From assembly GCF_002549795.1 (NCBI RefSeq), contig NZ_CP021435.1, forward strand, positions 558,001 to 622,000: 64,000 nucleotides of DNA, read 5' to 3'. A program made the translations under genes and the position numbers. The notes under the pieces were generated by a model that worked only from the letters and a program-made list of their open reading frames with translations, was not told the origin of the DNA and did not search any database. This document shows, piece by piece, positions 1 through 10,300 of the stretch. Source of the stretch: Halomonas beimenensis (GTDB lineage Bacteria > Pseudomonadota > Gammaproteobacteria > Pseudomonadales > Halomonadaceae). Numbering within the stretch: position 1 is the first letter of the stretch; each line of letters begins with the position of its first letter.

Positions 1-507
1 ACGCCCCCCGAGGGCCAGGAACCCTGGATGGCGGAGGTGCTCGCCGAGAGCGATCGGCTGATCGACGAACTGGCGGCCGCCGATGTCGTGGTGATCGGTT
101 CCCCGCTGTACAACTTCGGCATGCCGGCGGCGCTCAAGGCCTGGGTGGACCAGGTGGTGCGCGTGGGGCGCACGGTGGACTTCGATCCGAGCCGGCCGGA
201 CGATCCCTTCACGCCCCGGCTGGCCGACAAGCCCCGGCACGCCATCATCCTGGCCTCGCGGGGCGGCGCCGGCTTCGAGCCCGGCGGCGAGCTGGCCCAT
301 ATGAACCACCTGGAGCCCGGCCTGGCCACGGCGCTCGAGTTCATCGGCGTCACCCGCATCCACCGGGTGGCCATCGAGCACCAGGAGGAAGGCGGGGAGC
401 GCCTGGCCGCCTCCCTCGCGGCGGCGGAGCGCCGGGTGGAGGCGCTGATCGACGAGCTGCAGCAGGCGCTCCGAGAGGACAGCTGCGAGCCGGCGGTCAC
501 GGCCTGA
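1..507 (+). CDS. azoR: FMN-dependent NADH-azoreductase (5' truncated)
   Basis: C-terminal part of a flavodoxin-like FMN-dependent NADH-azoreductase/quinone reductase, which reduces quinones and azo bonds with NADH in the cytosol. The frame is open from base 1, so the true start lies outside the window and about 168 codons are visible. The conserved FMN-site segment GSPLYNFGMPAALKAWVDQV is present, and the C-terminal helix region looks complete. The visible length against about 200 residues for the family implies that only some 30-40 N-terminal residues are missing. It converges with the next gene. Confidence 0.85.
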   Translation, partial: TPPEGQEPWMAEVLAESDRLIDELAAADVVVIGSPLYNFGMPAALKAWVDQVVRVGRTVDFDPSRPDDPFTPRLADKPRHAIILASRGGAGFEPGGELAHMNHLEPGLATALEFIGVTRIHRVAIEHQEEGGERLAASLAAAERRVEALIDELQQALREDSCEPAVTA

Positions 508-543
508 GGGACGATCCGCCGCCAGGGCGGGCGCCGGCGGGGC

Positions 544-1539
544 TCAGTCGTACCTGTGCTGCCAGCCCTTGACCGCGATCTGCTCCTTGAGCAGTTCCAG
601 CATGTCCACCAGCACCTGCTCGGTAATCTGCTCGGTATGGGTGTCGGTGCGCAGCCAGGCATCGAAGCCGCTGTCGGCCAGGTGCTCCACCAGGGCGGAG
701 AACTCCGCCGACCGTAGGCCTTCCAGGGCCTCGTCGACCAGCCGGCAGGCCAGGTCGGAGAGCGAGGCCTCGAGCCCCCGGGCCAGCGGGCCGCCCAGCG
801 GCAGGCGCCCGAGCCGGCGGATTTCCGGACTCTCCGCCAGGGTGCGGCCGACCAGGCCGCGCACGTAGCGCAGGGTGTCGTCGCGGTTGTGGGCATAGGC
901 GTCGCCCGCCATGGCCTCCAGGCGCTGGCTGATCTCGTGGATCAGCGCCTGCTTGCGCGGCCGCACCACCCGCTCCATCACCGGGGCGGAGAGCCCGTCG
1001 CCGGCGCGAATCTCCTGCTGCACGTTATCCAACATGCGGATGGCGATGCGGTCGGTGAGCTCCTCCAGCAGGATGTCGTAGTACTTGGCGACCACGGAGT
1101 AGAGGTACCAGCGGCGCACGTCGATCAGGCCCAGCCGCTGCAGGCGGTGCAGCAGCGAGATGACGCGCAGGATACGCAGCAGCCGGAAGCCGCCCACCGG
1201 GATGCAGCCGAGCACGTCGTACCAGTGCACGAAGGGGTAGAAGAACCAGCGGTGGTAGTGCCGCTCGGCGATGGCCACCGCCCAGCCCAGCAGCACGTCG
1301 AGCAGAAAGACGGCCACGAACGCCAGGTCGATGGTGAGGAAGTTCGCATGGATATGCCGGTCGTAGGCGGCGTGCAGGCCGGGGGCCACGGCCTCGAAGG
1401 CGGCGTTCAGCGGCGGCAGCAGGAAGAGGCTGTCGAACAGCAGCAGGGCCAGGTTGGCGATCACCAGCACGATGATCAGCAGGTCCCACACCAGGTGAGC
1501 CCGCTCCAGGGCGGGGGAGGTCGTGCGGGTGGCGGGCAT
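544..1539 (-). CDS. Voltage-sensor-like / ion-transporter-type membrane protein
   Basis: A 331-residue protein with hydrophobic segments at about residues 17-45, 67-92 and 105-120. An Arg-rich amphipathic stretch follows (RLLRILRVISLLHRLQRLG, about 118-137) that resembles an S4 voltage-sensor helix. The remaining roughly 190 residues are soluble and helical. No canonical pore selectivity filter (TVGYG type) is visible, so this may be a sensor-only protein or a divergent channel rather than a true channel. The start is the first Met, preceded by a GGAAAG-like ribosome site. Function is uncertain; 'ion transporter' is a family-level inference from the helix pattern only. Confidence 0.6.
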   Translation of the reverse strand: MPATRTTSPALERAHLVWDLLIIVLVIANLALLLFDSLFLLPPLNAAFEAVAPGLHAAYDRHIHANFLTIDLAFVAVFLLDVLLGWAVAIAERHYHRWFFYPFVHWYDVLGCIPVGGFRLLRILRVISLLHRLQRLGLIDVRRWYLYSVVAKYYDILLEELTDRIAIRMLDNVQQEIRAGDGLSAPVMERVVRPRKQALIHEISQRLEAMAGDAYAHNRDDTLRYVRGLVGRTLAESPEIRRLGRLPLGGPLARGLEASLSDLACRLVDEALEGLRSAEFSALVEHLADSGFDAWLRTDTHTEQITEQVLVDMLELLKEQIAVKGWQHRYD

Positions 1540-1619
1540 CTTTCCTCTCCTTATGCGGTGCCGGAAGGTCCCTTCCTCACCCAGCCTAGAGCGTCGCGGC
1601 GTTGGTGGAAGTGTTCTTC

Positions 1620-1764
1620 GTGGGAGCGATCTTCAGATCGCGAAAGATGGCGGCACCCAGACAGGCGATGGCCTCGAGCCCTGTGGGAGCGATCTTCAGA
1701 TCGCGAAAGGTGGCGGCACCCAGACAGGCGATGGCCTCGGGCCCTGGGAGCGATCTTCAGATCC
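1620..1764. repeat. Tandem REP-like palindromic repeat, 2.3 copies
   Basis: Two nearly identical units of 61-63 bp start at 1620 and 1683, and a third partial unit starts at about 1745. Each begins with GTGGGAGCGATCTTCAGATC, whose core GCGATCTTCAGATCGC is palindromic. The unit matches the pattern GTGGGAGCG-N10-CGCGAA that recurs in recD at 11731-11757. It lies between two genes transcribed on the minus strand (downstream of the nucleosidase), the usual position of REP elements. Confidence 0.85.
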
Positions 1765-1774
1765 GGCCCGCGCA

Positions 1775-2431
1775 TCAGGTCTTCAGTAGGCCCTCTCCGA
1801 GCGCCTCGCCCAGGCGGTCCACGGCGGCGGCCAGCTTCTCGTCGATGATGTGGAGGTACTCCGTCCAGTCGTCGACGTGGTGCAGCTCCGCCTTGCCGTC
1901 CGAGATGCCGCGCAGCACCACGAGAGGCACGTCGAAGCGCGTGCAGGCGCGCAGGCAGGCGTAGCTCTCCATGTCCACCATGTCGGCGGCGATGGCGTCG
2001 TAAGCCGCGCCCGAGACGATATCGGCGCCGGTCGACAGCGTCGCCTCGCGGATCCCCGGAATGCGCAGCGGCAAGGGGAGGATGGGCGGCAGGTCGAGGA
2101 AGGGCGTGACGCCTTTCTCGAAGCCCAGCGGCGAGGCGTCCATGTCGCGGTAGGAAACCGAGGTCGCCTGATAGACCTCGGTCTGCTCCAGCGCCCGGCT
2201 GCCCGCCGAGCCCAGCGACACCACCAGGTCCGGCCGTTGCCCGCGCGCCGCAAGCTCGCCCAACGCGGCGGTGAGTTCCACCGCCGCCTCCACCGGCCCC
2301 ACGCCGGTCATGAAGGGCCTGAAACGCTCCCTGAGATGGGGGCCGTATTCGGCGTCGGCCGCCATCACGAACAGCACGGAGCGACCGCTCAACTCCGTCA
2401 GCGGCGCCGGCGCGCGTGGTGTCTGGTTCAT
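1775..2431 (-). CDS. 5'-methylthioadenosine/S-adenosylhomocysteine nucleosidase-like protein
   Basis: A 218-residue protein of the MTAN/PNP-UDP phosphorylase fold. These enzymes cleave the glycosidic bond of methylthioadenosine or S-adenosylhomocysteine to release adenine. Supporting motifs are the N-terminal acidic site (MAADAEY), TGVGPVEAA, SLGSAG, the ribose-binding DMVDMESYA and the catalytic-Asp segment RGISD. I chose the Met at 2431 because GGGAG lies about 10 nt upstream. The longer in-frame extension to 2554 has no family similarity and atypical composition. Substrate could differ, since many MTAN-like proteins act on other nucleosides. Confidence 0.75.
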   Translation of the reverse strand: MNQTPRAPAPLTELSGRSVLFVMAADAEYGPHLRERFRPFMTGVGPVEAAVELTAALGELAARGQRPDLVVSLGSAGSRALEQTEVYQATSVSYRDMDASPLGFEKGVTPFLDLPPILPLPLRIPGIREATLSTGADIVSGAAYDAIAADMVDMESYACLRACTRFDVPLVVLRGISDGKAELHHVDDWTEYLHIIDEKLAAAVDRLGEALGEGLLKT

Positions 2432-2845
2432 TCCGAGAGTCTCCCGCAGTCCATGAACGCCTCCATCATGGCGGGCAGGGGCGTTGGCGCCAAGCGGGTT
2501 TGGCTGATAGGGGCACGGCTTGCCAAACCAACTGATCGCCGCGTCCTGGCGCAACCAAATATCGCCAAGGTGCTAGATACCGCCTTTACATCTTACTCAA
2601 CACTTGATCCATGGTGGTGCCACCCTGAATGGCAAGCTCAGTCGCGACCCGTTATGCGATGCCAATCAAATTGTGGGCGATCTGTTGTCGAGATCTGGCC
2701 TGGAAGATGTCAGTGCGCATTGGGGCGAGTCCTGTAATCCAGTGTTATAGTCGTACCCTTTGCTGACCGTTGGCCAATCACAGTCCAGTCGCTTGGAACA
2801 GTTGTTCTGCGCGGTCGTATCGTTGCATGCACGACAGGAATTCTC
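2432..2845. other. Intergenic region upstream of hsdM; no gene recognised
   Basis: About 410 bp between the nucleosidase start and hsdM. GC drops visibly from about 2520 on, marking the left edge of the restriction-modification island. A TATAGT at about 2744 could be a -10 box for the hsd operon, but no well-spaced -35 box was found. No direct repeat or tRNA fragment that would mark an attachment site was recognised. Short open stretches around 2640-2740 show no recognisable protein. Confidence 0.4.
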
Positions 2846-5017
2846 ATGAGCGCTAACACCACCAACCTCATCAACTTCGTCTTTGATATTGCCAACAAGC
2901 TCCGTGGGCCTTACCGACCGCCCCAATACCGCAAGGTCATGTTGCCCATGACGGTGCTGCGCCGGCTGGACTGTGTGCTGGCTCCCACCAAGGACCAGAT
3001 GCTCAAGGAATACGAGAAACTCCAGGCTCGCGGCCTTGAAGGCGATGCCCTGCATAAGGTCTTGGCCCGAAAGGCCAGCAAGGAACGCCATCATCCGCTT
3101 TACAACATCAGTCCCTATACCTTTGAAAAATTACTGGCGGATCCGGAGAACATCGCCACTAATATGATCAGCTATATCAACGGGTTTTCCGAATCCGCCC
3201 GGGTGATATTTGAAGCCTTTGGCTTCGAGCTGGAGATCGAGAAGCTGGACAAAGCCAACCGGCTATACCTGATCGTCAAGGAGTTTGCAGACCCGAAAAT
3301 CAACCTGCACCCGAACCAGGTCAGCAACCACGACATGGGCTATGTGTTCGAAGAGCTTGTGCGAAAATTCAACGAACAGGCCAACGAGGAAGCCGGGGAC
3401 CACTTCACCCCGCGCGAGGTGATCCGCCTGATGGCGCACCTGATTTACACCGAGGACGAAGACGTCTATACCCCTGGAATCGCCCGCACCATTTACGACC
3501 CGACAGCGGGTACGGGCGGCATGCTTTCAGTGTCGGAGGAATACATTACCGAGCAGAATCCCCAGGCCCACCTGGAACTGTTCGGGCAGGAATACAACGA
3601 GGAATCCTGGGCCATCTGCCGCTCCGATCTGCTGATCAAGGACGAGCCGGTGGACAATATCGCCTTTGGCGACACCCTGGGTGATGGCGAAACCGGCGAC
3701 GGCCACGAAGGTAAAAGTTTCCACTATATGCTGGCCAACCCGCCCTTCGGCGTGGAATGGAAGCCACAGGAAACACTTGTCAAGAAAGAGCACCAGGAAC
3801 TGGGCTTCAACGGCCGATTTGGCCCCGGTCTGCCGCGCATTAACGACGGCGCCACCCTCTTCCTGTTGCACATGCTCAATAAAATGAAACCTGCACCCGA
3901 GCAGGGTGGTGAAGGCTCACGCATCGGCATTGTCTTTAACGGCTCTCCGCTGTTCAACGGTGAGCCCGGCCCCAGTGAAAGCAACATCCGGCGCTGGATC
4001 ATCGAGAACGATTGGCTCGACGCCATCATCGCCTTGCCGGATCAGCTCTTTTACAACACTGGTATTTACACCTACATCTGGCTGGTCAGCAACCGCAAGC
4101 CGGCGCATCGCAAGGGTAAGGTGCAACTGATCGACGGCACCCGCCACTATCGCAAGATGAAAAAGAGCCTGGGCAACAAACGCAACGAACTGAGCGACGA
4201 GCACATCGAGGAACTGACTCGCCTCTACGCCAACTTCGAGGATGGCACCGTCTGCAGGGTGGGCAGCAACGGCGAGCAGACCAAGCGCGTCTGCTCCAAG
4301 CTGTTTGACAACCGCGACTTCGGTTACCTCAAGGTCACCGTCGAACGCCCCCTACGTCTGAATTTTCAGGCCAGCGCCAAGCGCATTGAGCGGCTCTGGC
4401 AACAAACCGGCTTTATCAACCTGGCCAAGAGCAAAAAGCGCAAAGACCAGGCCGAGGTCGAAGCCGAGATCAAAGCCGGCGAAGCCACTCAGCAGCGCAT
4501 TCTCACCATTTTGCAGGAGATGGACGACCGGCTCTACACGGACCGCGCCGAGTTCGAGCCGGCACTGAAAGCCGCATTCAAGAGCGCCGGGGAGAAACTG
4601 CCCGCCGGCATCAAAAAGGCCATCCTCGCCGCCCTGGCCGAGCGCGACTCGGAGGCCGCCATCTGCCGCAACAAGGACGGCGACCCGGAGCCGGACAGCG
4701 AACTGCGGGACACCGAGATCGTGCCACTGCCCGAGGACATCCCCCTGCCGCTGCCCATCGGCTACGACAAGGACGCCGACAACACCGAGCTGTTGGAGCT
4801 GGTGTACGACCACTGTGAGGCCTACCTGGCCCGCGAGGTCCTGCCCTTCGTCGACGACGCCTGGATCGATCACGCCAAGACCAAGGTGGGCTACGAGATC
4901 CCCATCAACCGCCACTTCTACGTCTACGAGCCGCCCCGCCCGCTGGAGGAGATCGAGCGGGACATTCAGGGCCTGGAAAAAGACATTCTGGATATGTTGA
5001 AAAAGGTGACCGCATGA
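2846..5017 (+). CDS. hsdM: Type I restriction-modification system methyltransferase subunit HsdM
   Basis: N6-adenine DNA methyltransferase subunit of a type I R-M system. It transfers a methyl group from S-adenosylmethionine to the target defined by HsdS. Motif I DPTAGTGG is at residues 218-225 and the catalytic motif IV NPPFG at 298-302. At 723 residues it is longer than the classical roughly 500-residue HsdM: after about residue 520 there is a charged helical tail, ending in a segment similar to those of other long HsdMs (EIPINRHFYVYEPPRPLEEI). The ATG follows an AGGAA ribosome site. Its stop overlaps the next gene by 4 bases (ATGA), so the two are probably translationally coupled. Lower GC than the flanking rec genes suggests lateral acquisition. 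Confidence 0.95.
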   Translation: MSANTTNLINFVFDIANKLRGPYRPPQYRKVMLPMTVLRRLDCVLAPTKDQMLKEYEKLQARGLEGDALHKVLARKASKERHHPLYNISPYTFEKLLADPENIATNMISYINGFSESARVIFEAFGFELEIEKLDKANRLYLIVKEFADPKINLHPNQVSNHDMGYVFEELVRKFNEQANEEAGDHFTPREVIRLMAHLIYTEDEDVYTPGIARTIYDPTAGTGGMLSVSEEYITEQNPQAHLELFGQEYNEESWAICRSDLLIKDEPVDNIAFGDTLGDGETGDGHEGKSFHYMLANPPFGVEWKPQETLVKKEHQELGFNGRFGPGLPRINDGATLFLLHMLNKMKPAPEQGGEGSRIGIVFNGSPLFNGEPGPSESNIRRWIIENDWLDAIIALPDQLFYNTGIYTYIWLVSNRKPAHRKGKVQLIDGTRHYRKMKKSLGNKRNELSDEHIEELTRLYANFEDGTVCRVGSNGEQTKRVCSKLFDNRDFGYLKVTVERPLRLNFQASAKRIERLWQQTGFINLAKSKKRKDQAEVEAEIKAGEATQQRILTILQEMDDRLYTDRAEFEPALKAAFKSAGEKLPAGIKKAILAALAERDSEAAICRNKDGDPEPDSELRDTEIVPLPEDIPLPLPIGYDKDADNTELLELVYDHCEAYLAREVLPFVDDAWIDHAKTKVGYEIPINRHFYVYEPPRPLEEIERDIQGLEKDILDMLKKVTA

Positions 5018-6027
5018 GCGCCGGCGAGCTGATTCTCTATCGCAGTGAGGACGGCCGGGCCGAGATCCATCTACGGGCCGAAGGCGATACTGTCTGGCTG
5101 ACCCAGGCCGAGATGGCGGAACTGTTCGACACCACGCCCCAGGCCGTTACCCAACATATACGCGCCATCTATGAGGAAGGCGAGCTCACCCTTGAGGCAA
5201 CTTGTAAGGAATCCTTACAAGTTCGCCAGGAGGGCCAGCGCCGGGTACAGCGCCGCCTCAAGGTCTACAGCCTGCCCATGATCCTGGCCGTGGGCTACCG
5301 GGTGCGCTCCTCGCGCGGCACCCAGTTCCGCCAGTGGGCCACGGCCCATCTGGAGGAATACCTGGTCAAGGGCTTTGTGATGGACGACCAGCGCCTCAAG
5401 GAGCCCGGTGGCTGGGACTACTTTGACGAGCTGCTGGAACGCATTCGCGATATCCGCGCCTCGGAGAAGCGTTTCTACCAGAAGGTGAAGGACCTTTTCG
5501 CCCTGTCCAGCGACTACCGCCCCGACGACCGCGACACCCAGCTCTTCTTTGCCGAGGTGCAGAACAAGCTGCTGTTTGCGGTGACTGGCCATACCGCCGC
5601 CGAGATCGTGGTCGAGCGTGCCAACCCGAACGAGCCCAATATGGCGCTCACCAGCTGGAAGGGCGCCCGGGTGCGCAAGCAGGATGTGACCATCTCTAAA
5701 AACTACCTCACCGCTGATGAGGTGGATACTCTGAACCGCCTGGTGGTGATCTTTCTGGAGCAGGCCGAGCTGCGCGCCAAGGCGCGCCAGGACCTGACGC
5801 TGGACTACTGGCGGCAAAACGTGGACCGGCTGCTGGAATTCAACGAACGGCCCGTGCTGGAAGGCGCGGGTGCCATCAGCTCCGAGCGAGCGCGACAGGT
5901 GGCCCATGAGCGCTTTGAGCAATTCGACGCCCAGCGGCGGCGCGATGAAGCCTTGGAGGCCGATGCCGAAGATTTACGGGAGTTGGAGGCGTTGGAGAAG
6001 CAAGTTAAGAAGGAGGACAAGTCATGA
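5014..6027 (+). CDS. rhuM: RhuM-family protein embedded in the hsd operon
   Basis: A 337-residue member of the virulence protein RhuM family (Pfam Virulence_RhuM), first named from a Salmonella pathogenicity island; its biochemical role is unknown. The N-terminal region carries a helix-turn-helix-like segment (WLTQAEMAELFDTTPQAVTQ). The conserved block YRVRSSRGTQFRQWATAHLEEY follows at about residues 90-112, and a long charged helical C-terminus begins near 250. It overlaps hsdM and hsdS by 4 bases on each side, so it is co-translated with the R-M subunits. Family members often lie in type I R-M loci, which suggests an accessory role in the complex or its regulation; that is inference. Confidence 0.9.
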   Translation: MSAGELILYRSEDGRAEIHLRAEGDTVWLTQAEMAELFDTTPQAVTQHIRAIYEEGELTLEATCKESLQVRQEGQRRVQRRLKVYSLPMILAVGYRVRSSRGTQFRQWATAHLEEYLVKGFVMDDQRLKEPGGWDYFDELLERIRDIRASEKRFYQKVKDLFALSSDYRPDDRDTQLFFAEVQNKLLFAVTGHTAAEIVVERANPNEPNMALTSWKGARVRKQDVTISKNYLTADEVDTLNRLVVIFLEQAELRAKARQDLTLDYWRQNVDRLLEFNERPVLEGAGAISSERARQVAHERFEQFDAQRRRDEALEADAEDLRELEALEKQVKKEDKS

Positions 6028-7349
6028 CCTCGACCTCCTCATCAGCTCAACTAGGCGGGATGGGCCTCTACCATACTCTGCCTTGCCCGGATGGCTGGAC
6101 AACCCGACGCCTGCGGTTTCTGACGCGGATTAACAAAGCTCAGCCCATACCCTTGGCACCAGAAGATGAAGTGTCGTTTGTTCCCATGGCGGCAGTCGGA
6201 GAAAACGGCGGCTTACAGCTCGATCAGGTAAAAGCGCTCGACGAAGTTGGTGACGGATACACGTATTTCGCCGATGGCGATGTCGTCACCGCGAAAATTA
6301 CTCCCTGCTTTGAAAACGGAAAAGGGGCCTTCGCGGAAGGGCTGAATAACGGCATCGCATTCGGCACCACGGAGCTGCATATTATCCGCCCTGGCGAGGA
6401 GATTGACGGACGCTTCCTGTTTTACCTGAGCATTTCGGAGCTGTTTCGGAAACTGGGAGAGGGGGCAATGTATGGTGCGGGCGGCCAGAAGCGTGTGCCA
6501 GAATTGTTCATCAAGGATTTTCAGGCGCTGTTACCGCCACTGGGTGAGCAACAAAAAATCGCCACCTTCCTCGACCGAAAAACCGCCGAGATCGACACCC
6601 TGATCGACAAAAAGCGCCGCCTTCTCGACCGGCTGGCCGAAAAGCGCACCGCTCTGATCACCCGCGCCGTCACCAAGGGGCTTAACCCCGATACCCCCAT
6701 GAAAGACAGCGGCATCGAGTGGTTGGGGGAGATTCCGGCGCATTGGGAAACCGGCTTACCGATAAAGTATCTGGTGAAAATGTCCGGGGGCATGACTCCT
6801 TCAACCAGTAATCCCCTCTACTGGGATGGAGATATTCCTTGGGTGAGCCCGAAAGACATGAAGCGACCTGAGTTAATTGATGCCCAGGATCATGTGACCG
6901 AACTGGCGCTATCAGAGACAGGGTTAAGCTTAGTAGAGACTGGCTCGGTGCTGATCGTTGTGAGAGGGATGATTCTAGCCCACTCGTTCCCAGTGGCTAT
7001 CAACAGGGTTCCTGTTGTCCTTAATCAGGATATGAAAGCGCTGAAAGTGGGGCCTCGTCTTTCACCAGAATACTTTGCGCTGCTGTTGCGGGCCATTGCC
7101 GACGTTATGCTTTCTTTAGTTGAATCATCAGCTCATGGGACGAAGGCCCTACGCACAGATCGCTGGAAAGAACTTTTGATTGCGCTACCGCCAGTTGATG
7201 AGCAAGACACCATAGTCGAACTGGTGGAAAAGATGGTTGCTGACCTGGATTCTCTGGAAGACGCAACAAGCAATACGATAGACAAGCTCGAAGAATATCG
7301 CTCTGCCCTAATCACCAACGCCGTTACCGGCCAGATCAAGGTCAGCTGA
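6024..7349 (+). CDS. hsdS: Type I restriction-modification specificity subunit HsdS
   Basis: Target-recognition subunit that sets the bipartite DNA sequence methylated and cut by the complex. Its 441 residues have the classical layout of two variable target-recognition domains, each closed by a conserved helical spacer. The first spacer (PPLGEQQKIATFLDRKTAEI, from residue 171) leads into a coiled coil, and the second (LPPVDEQDTIVELVEKMVAD, from about 388) runs to the C-terminus. Both target domains look full length, so one intact half-site each is expected. The start overlaps rhuM by 4 bases, and hsdR follows after a 13-base gap. Lower GC in the variable domains is typical for hsdS. Confidence 0.93.
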   Translation: MTSTSSSAQLGGMGLYHTLPCPDGWTTRRLRFLTRINKAQPIPLAPEDEVSFVPMAAVGENGGLQLDQVKALDEVGDGYTYFADGDVVTAKITPCFENGKGAFAEGLNNGIAFGTTELHIIRPGEEIDGRFLFYLSISELFRKLGEGAMYGAGGQKRVPELFIKDFQALLPPLGEQQKIATFLDRKTAEIDTLIDKKRRLLDRLAEKRTALITRAVTKGLNPDTPMKDSGIEWLGEIPAHWETGLPIKYLVKMSGGMTPSTSNPLYWDGDIPWVSPKDMKRPELIDAQDHVTELALSETGLSLVETGSVLIVVRGMILAHSFPVAINRVPVVLNQDMKALKVGPRLSPEYFALLLRAIADVMLSLVESSAHGTKALRTDRWKELLIALPPVDEQDTIVELVEKMVADLDSLEDATSNTIDKLEEYRSALITNAVTGQIKVS

Positions 7350-7362
7350 ACCGGGGAAGTCC

Positions 7363-10300
7363 ATGCACCAGGAAATCTACTTCGAACAGGCCATGGAGCA
7401 GTCGCTGATCGAACACGGCGGCTATCAGACAGGCGACCCCAAGGGGTTTGACTCAAGCCGGGCGTTGTTCCCCGCCGAAGTGATTGCCTTTATCGAGGCC
7501 AGCCAGCCCGCGCGCTGGCAGCAGCTGGCCAAACTGCACGGCGAGAAGGCCGAAGAGGTCTTATTGCACTCGCTGGTCAAGGAGCTGGCCTCCAAGACCG
7601 CCCTGCATGTGCTGCGCCACGGCTTCAAGTGTTATGGCAAGACCTTCCGGCTGGCCTATTTCGCCCCCAATACCGGCATGAACCCGGAGGCCGCCGAGGC
7701 CTATGGCCACAACCGTCTGCGGGTGACCCGGCAGGTGCATTTCAGCGAAACGCACCCGAACAAGTCCGTGGATATGGTGCTGTCGGTCAATGGCCTGCCG
7801 GTGGTGACGCTGGAGTTGAAAAACCCCATGACCGGGCAGACGGTGGATGACGCCATGGCCCAGTACAAAAAGGATCGGGACCCGGCCGAGCCCCTCTTCC
7901 GCTTCAAGGAACGGGCGCTGGTGCATTTCGCCGTGGACCCCGACCAGGCCTTCATGACCACCCAATTGACCGGGGCGAGCACCTACTTTCTGCCGTTCAA
8001 CCGGGGCCATAACCACGGCGCCGGCAATCCGCCGGCCGAAGAAGGCGGCTACCGCACCAGTTATTTGTGGGAACACGTACTGACCCGCGACAGCCTGATG
8101 GACATCCTCGCCCGCTTTTTGCATCTGGAGGTGAGTGAATCCAAGGTCGCCACCAGGAAGGGCGTCAAACGCAAGAAGAAGGAAACCCTGATCTTCCCCC
8201 GCTACCACCAGCTGGACGCTGTGCGTAGCCTGATTAAAAGCGCCCGTACTCAAGGGCCGGGGCACAACTACCTGGTGCAGCATTCGGCGGGCTCGGGCAA
8301 GTCCAACTCCATCGCCTGGCTGGCCCACCGCCTGTCCAGCCTGCACAATGGTGAGGACAACAAGGTCTTCGATACCGTGGTGGTGATTACCGACCGCCGG
8401 GTGCTGGACCAGCAACTGCAGAACACCATCTACCAGTTCGAACACAAGCAGGGGGTGGTGCAGAAAATCGACGAGAACACCCAGCAACTCGCCCAGGCGC
8501 TCTCATCCAGTGTGCCCATCATCATCTCCACCATCCAGAAGTTTCCCTTTATTACCCAGGCCATGGATACCTTGGCCAAGAAAGGGGAAGAAGTGGAGCT
8601 GAATACCGGTGGCAAGCGCTTTGCCGTGATTGTGGACGAGGCTCACAGCTCCCAGTCCGGCGAGACGGCCATGGAGCTGCGCAAGGTGCTCAACCGCGAC
8701 GGTATTGAATCCGCCATTGCCGAAGAGTTTCTGGATGAGGAGGAAGACCTCTCCGAAGCGGCCCGTAAAAGACTGTTTGCGGAAATGCTCAAGCGCCCGC
8801 GCCAGCCCAATATCAGCTTCTTCGCCTTTACCGCCACGCCCAAGTTCAAGACCCAGGCGGTGTTCAATGAGCCGGGCCCGAACGGCCAGCCGCCCTTTCA
8901 TCTGTACTCCATGCGCCAGGCCATCGAGGAAGGTTTCATCATGGATGTGCTGAACAACTACACCACCTACAAGACCTATTACGGGCTGATCAAATCCGTC
9001 GAGGATGACCCTCAGGTTCCCAAGCGCAAGGCGGCCAAGGCGCTGGCGCGCTTCATGTCCCTGCACCCGCACAATATCGCTCAGAAGGTGGAGGTGATCG
9101 TCGAGCACTTTCGCCACAACACCCGTCACCTCATCGGCGGCCGGGCCAAGGCTATGGTCGTCACCGCCTCGCGCCTGCACGCGGTGCGCTACAAGAACGC
9201 CTTTGACCAGTACATTAAAAAACACGATATCACCGGCATCCGCTCGCTGGTGGCCTTTTCCGGCAGCGTGACGGACCCGGATTTCCCCGACCGGTCCTAT
9301 ACGGAAGTGGGCATGAACGAGGGCATCAAGGAATCCGAACTGCCTGACCGCTTCGATTCCGAGCACTACCAGGTACTGCTGGTGGCGGAAAAATACCAGA
9401 CCGGCTTTGATCAACCATTGCTGCACACCATGTACGTGGATCGGCGGCTGGCGGGGATTCAGGCGGTGCAGACGTTGTCACGACTGAACCGTACCACCGC
9501 GGGTAAGGAAGACACCTTCGTGCTGGATTTTGTCAACGAGCCAAGCGAAATCTATAAGGCCTTCAAACCCTATTACGAGGTTACTCCGCCCGGTGAGACC
9601 AGTGACCCTCATCAACTTTACGATCTGCAGCACCGGCTGGAGGGACATCAGGTATTCACCGGGGACGAGGTGAATGCCTTTGCCGAAATCTGGTACAAGA
9701 ACCGAAACGAGCCGACGGCGGCGGACCATCAGAAGATCAACGCCGTGCTTGATAAAGCGGTGGAGCGCTACAAAGCGCTGGAGGAAGACGAGCGGGATCA
9801 GTTCAAAGGCCAACTGGCCAGCTTCCGCAACCTCTATGCGTTTCTGGCGCAGATCATTCCCTACCAGGACAGCAGTCTGGAAAAACTCTACAGCTATGGG
9901 CGCTTTTTGCTGCACAAGCTGCCTAGGGGTGCCGACGATACGGTCTTCGAACTGGAAGACGAGGTTTCACTGAAATACTACCGCCTGCAGAAGATCAGCG
10001 AAGGCGCCATCGACTTGGGGGTGGGGGAAGCAGAGCCTCTCTATGGCCCCACCGAAGTGGGTACCGGCCGCGCCGAGGACGATGAAGTGGAGCTTTCGAC
10101 CCTGATCGGCAAACTCAACGAGCGCTTCGGTACCGAGTTCACCCCGGCTGATCAGCTGTTTTTCGACCAGATAGCTGCCAGCGCCGCTGAGAACGACACC
10201 CTGCGTGAAGCGGCCCAAGCCAACACGATTGACAACTTTTCCTATGTTTTCAATAGAATGCTCGAAAACCTGTTTATCGAGCGTATGGATGGTAATGAAG

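Noticed and set aside
1620..1764. CRISPR array
   Set aside because: Only 2.3 units, the 'spacers' are nearly identical, and no cas genes are present.
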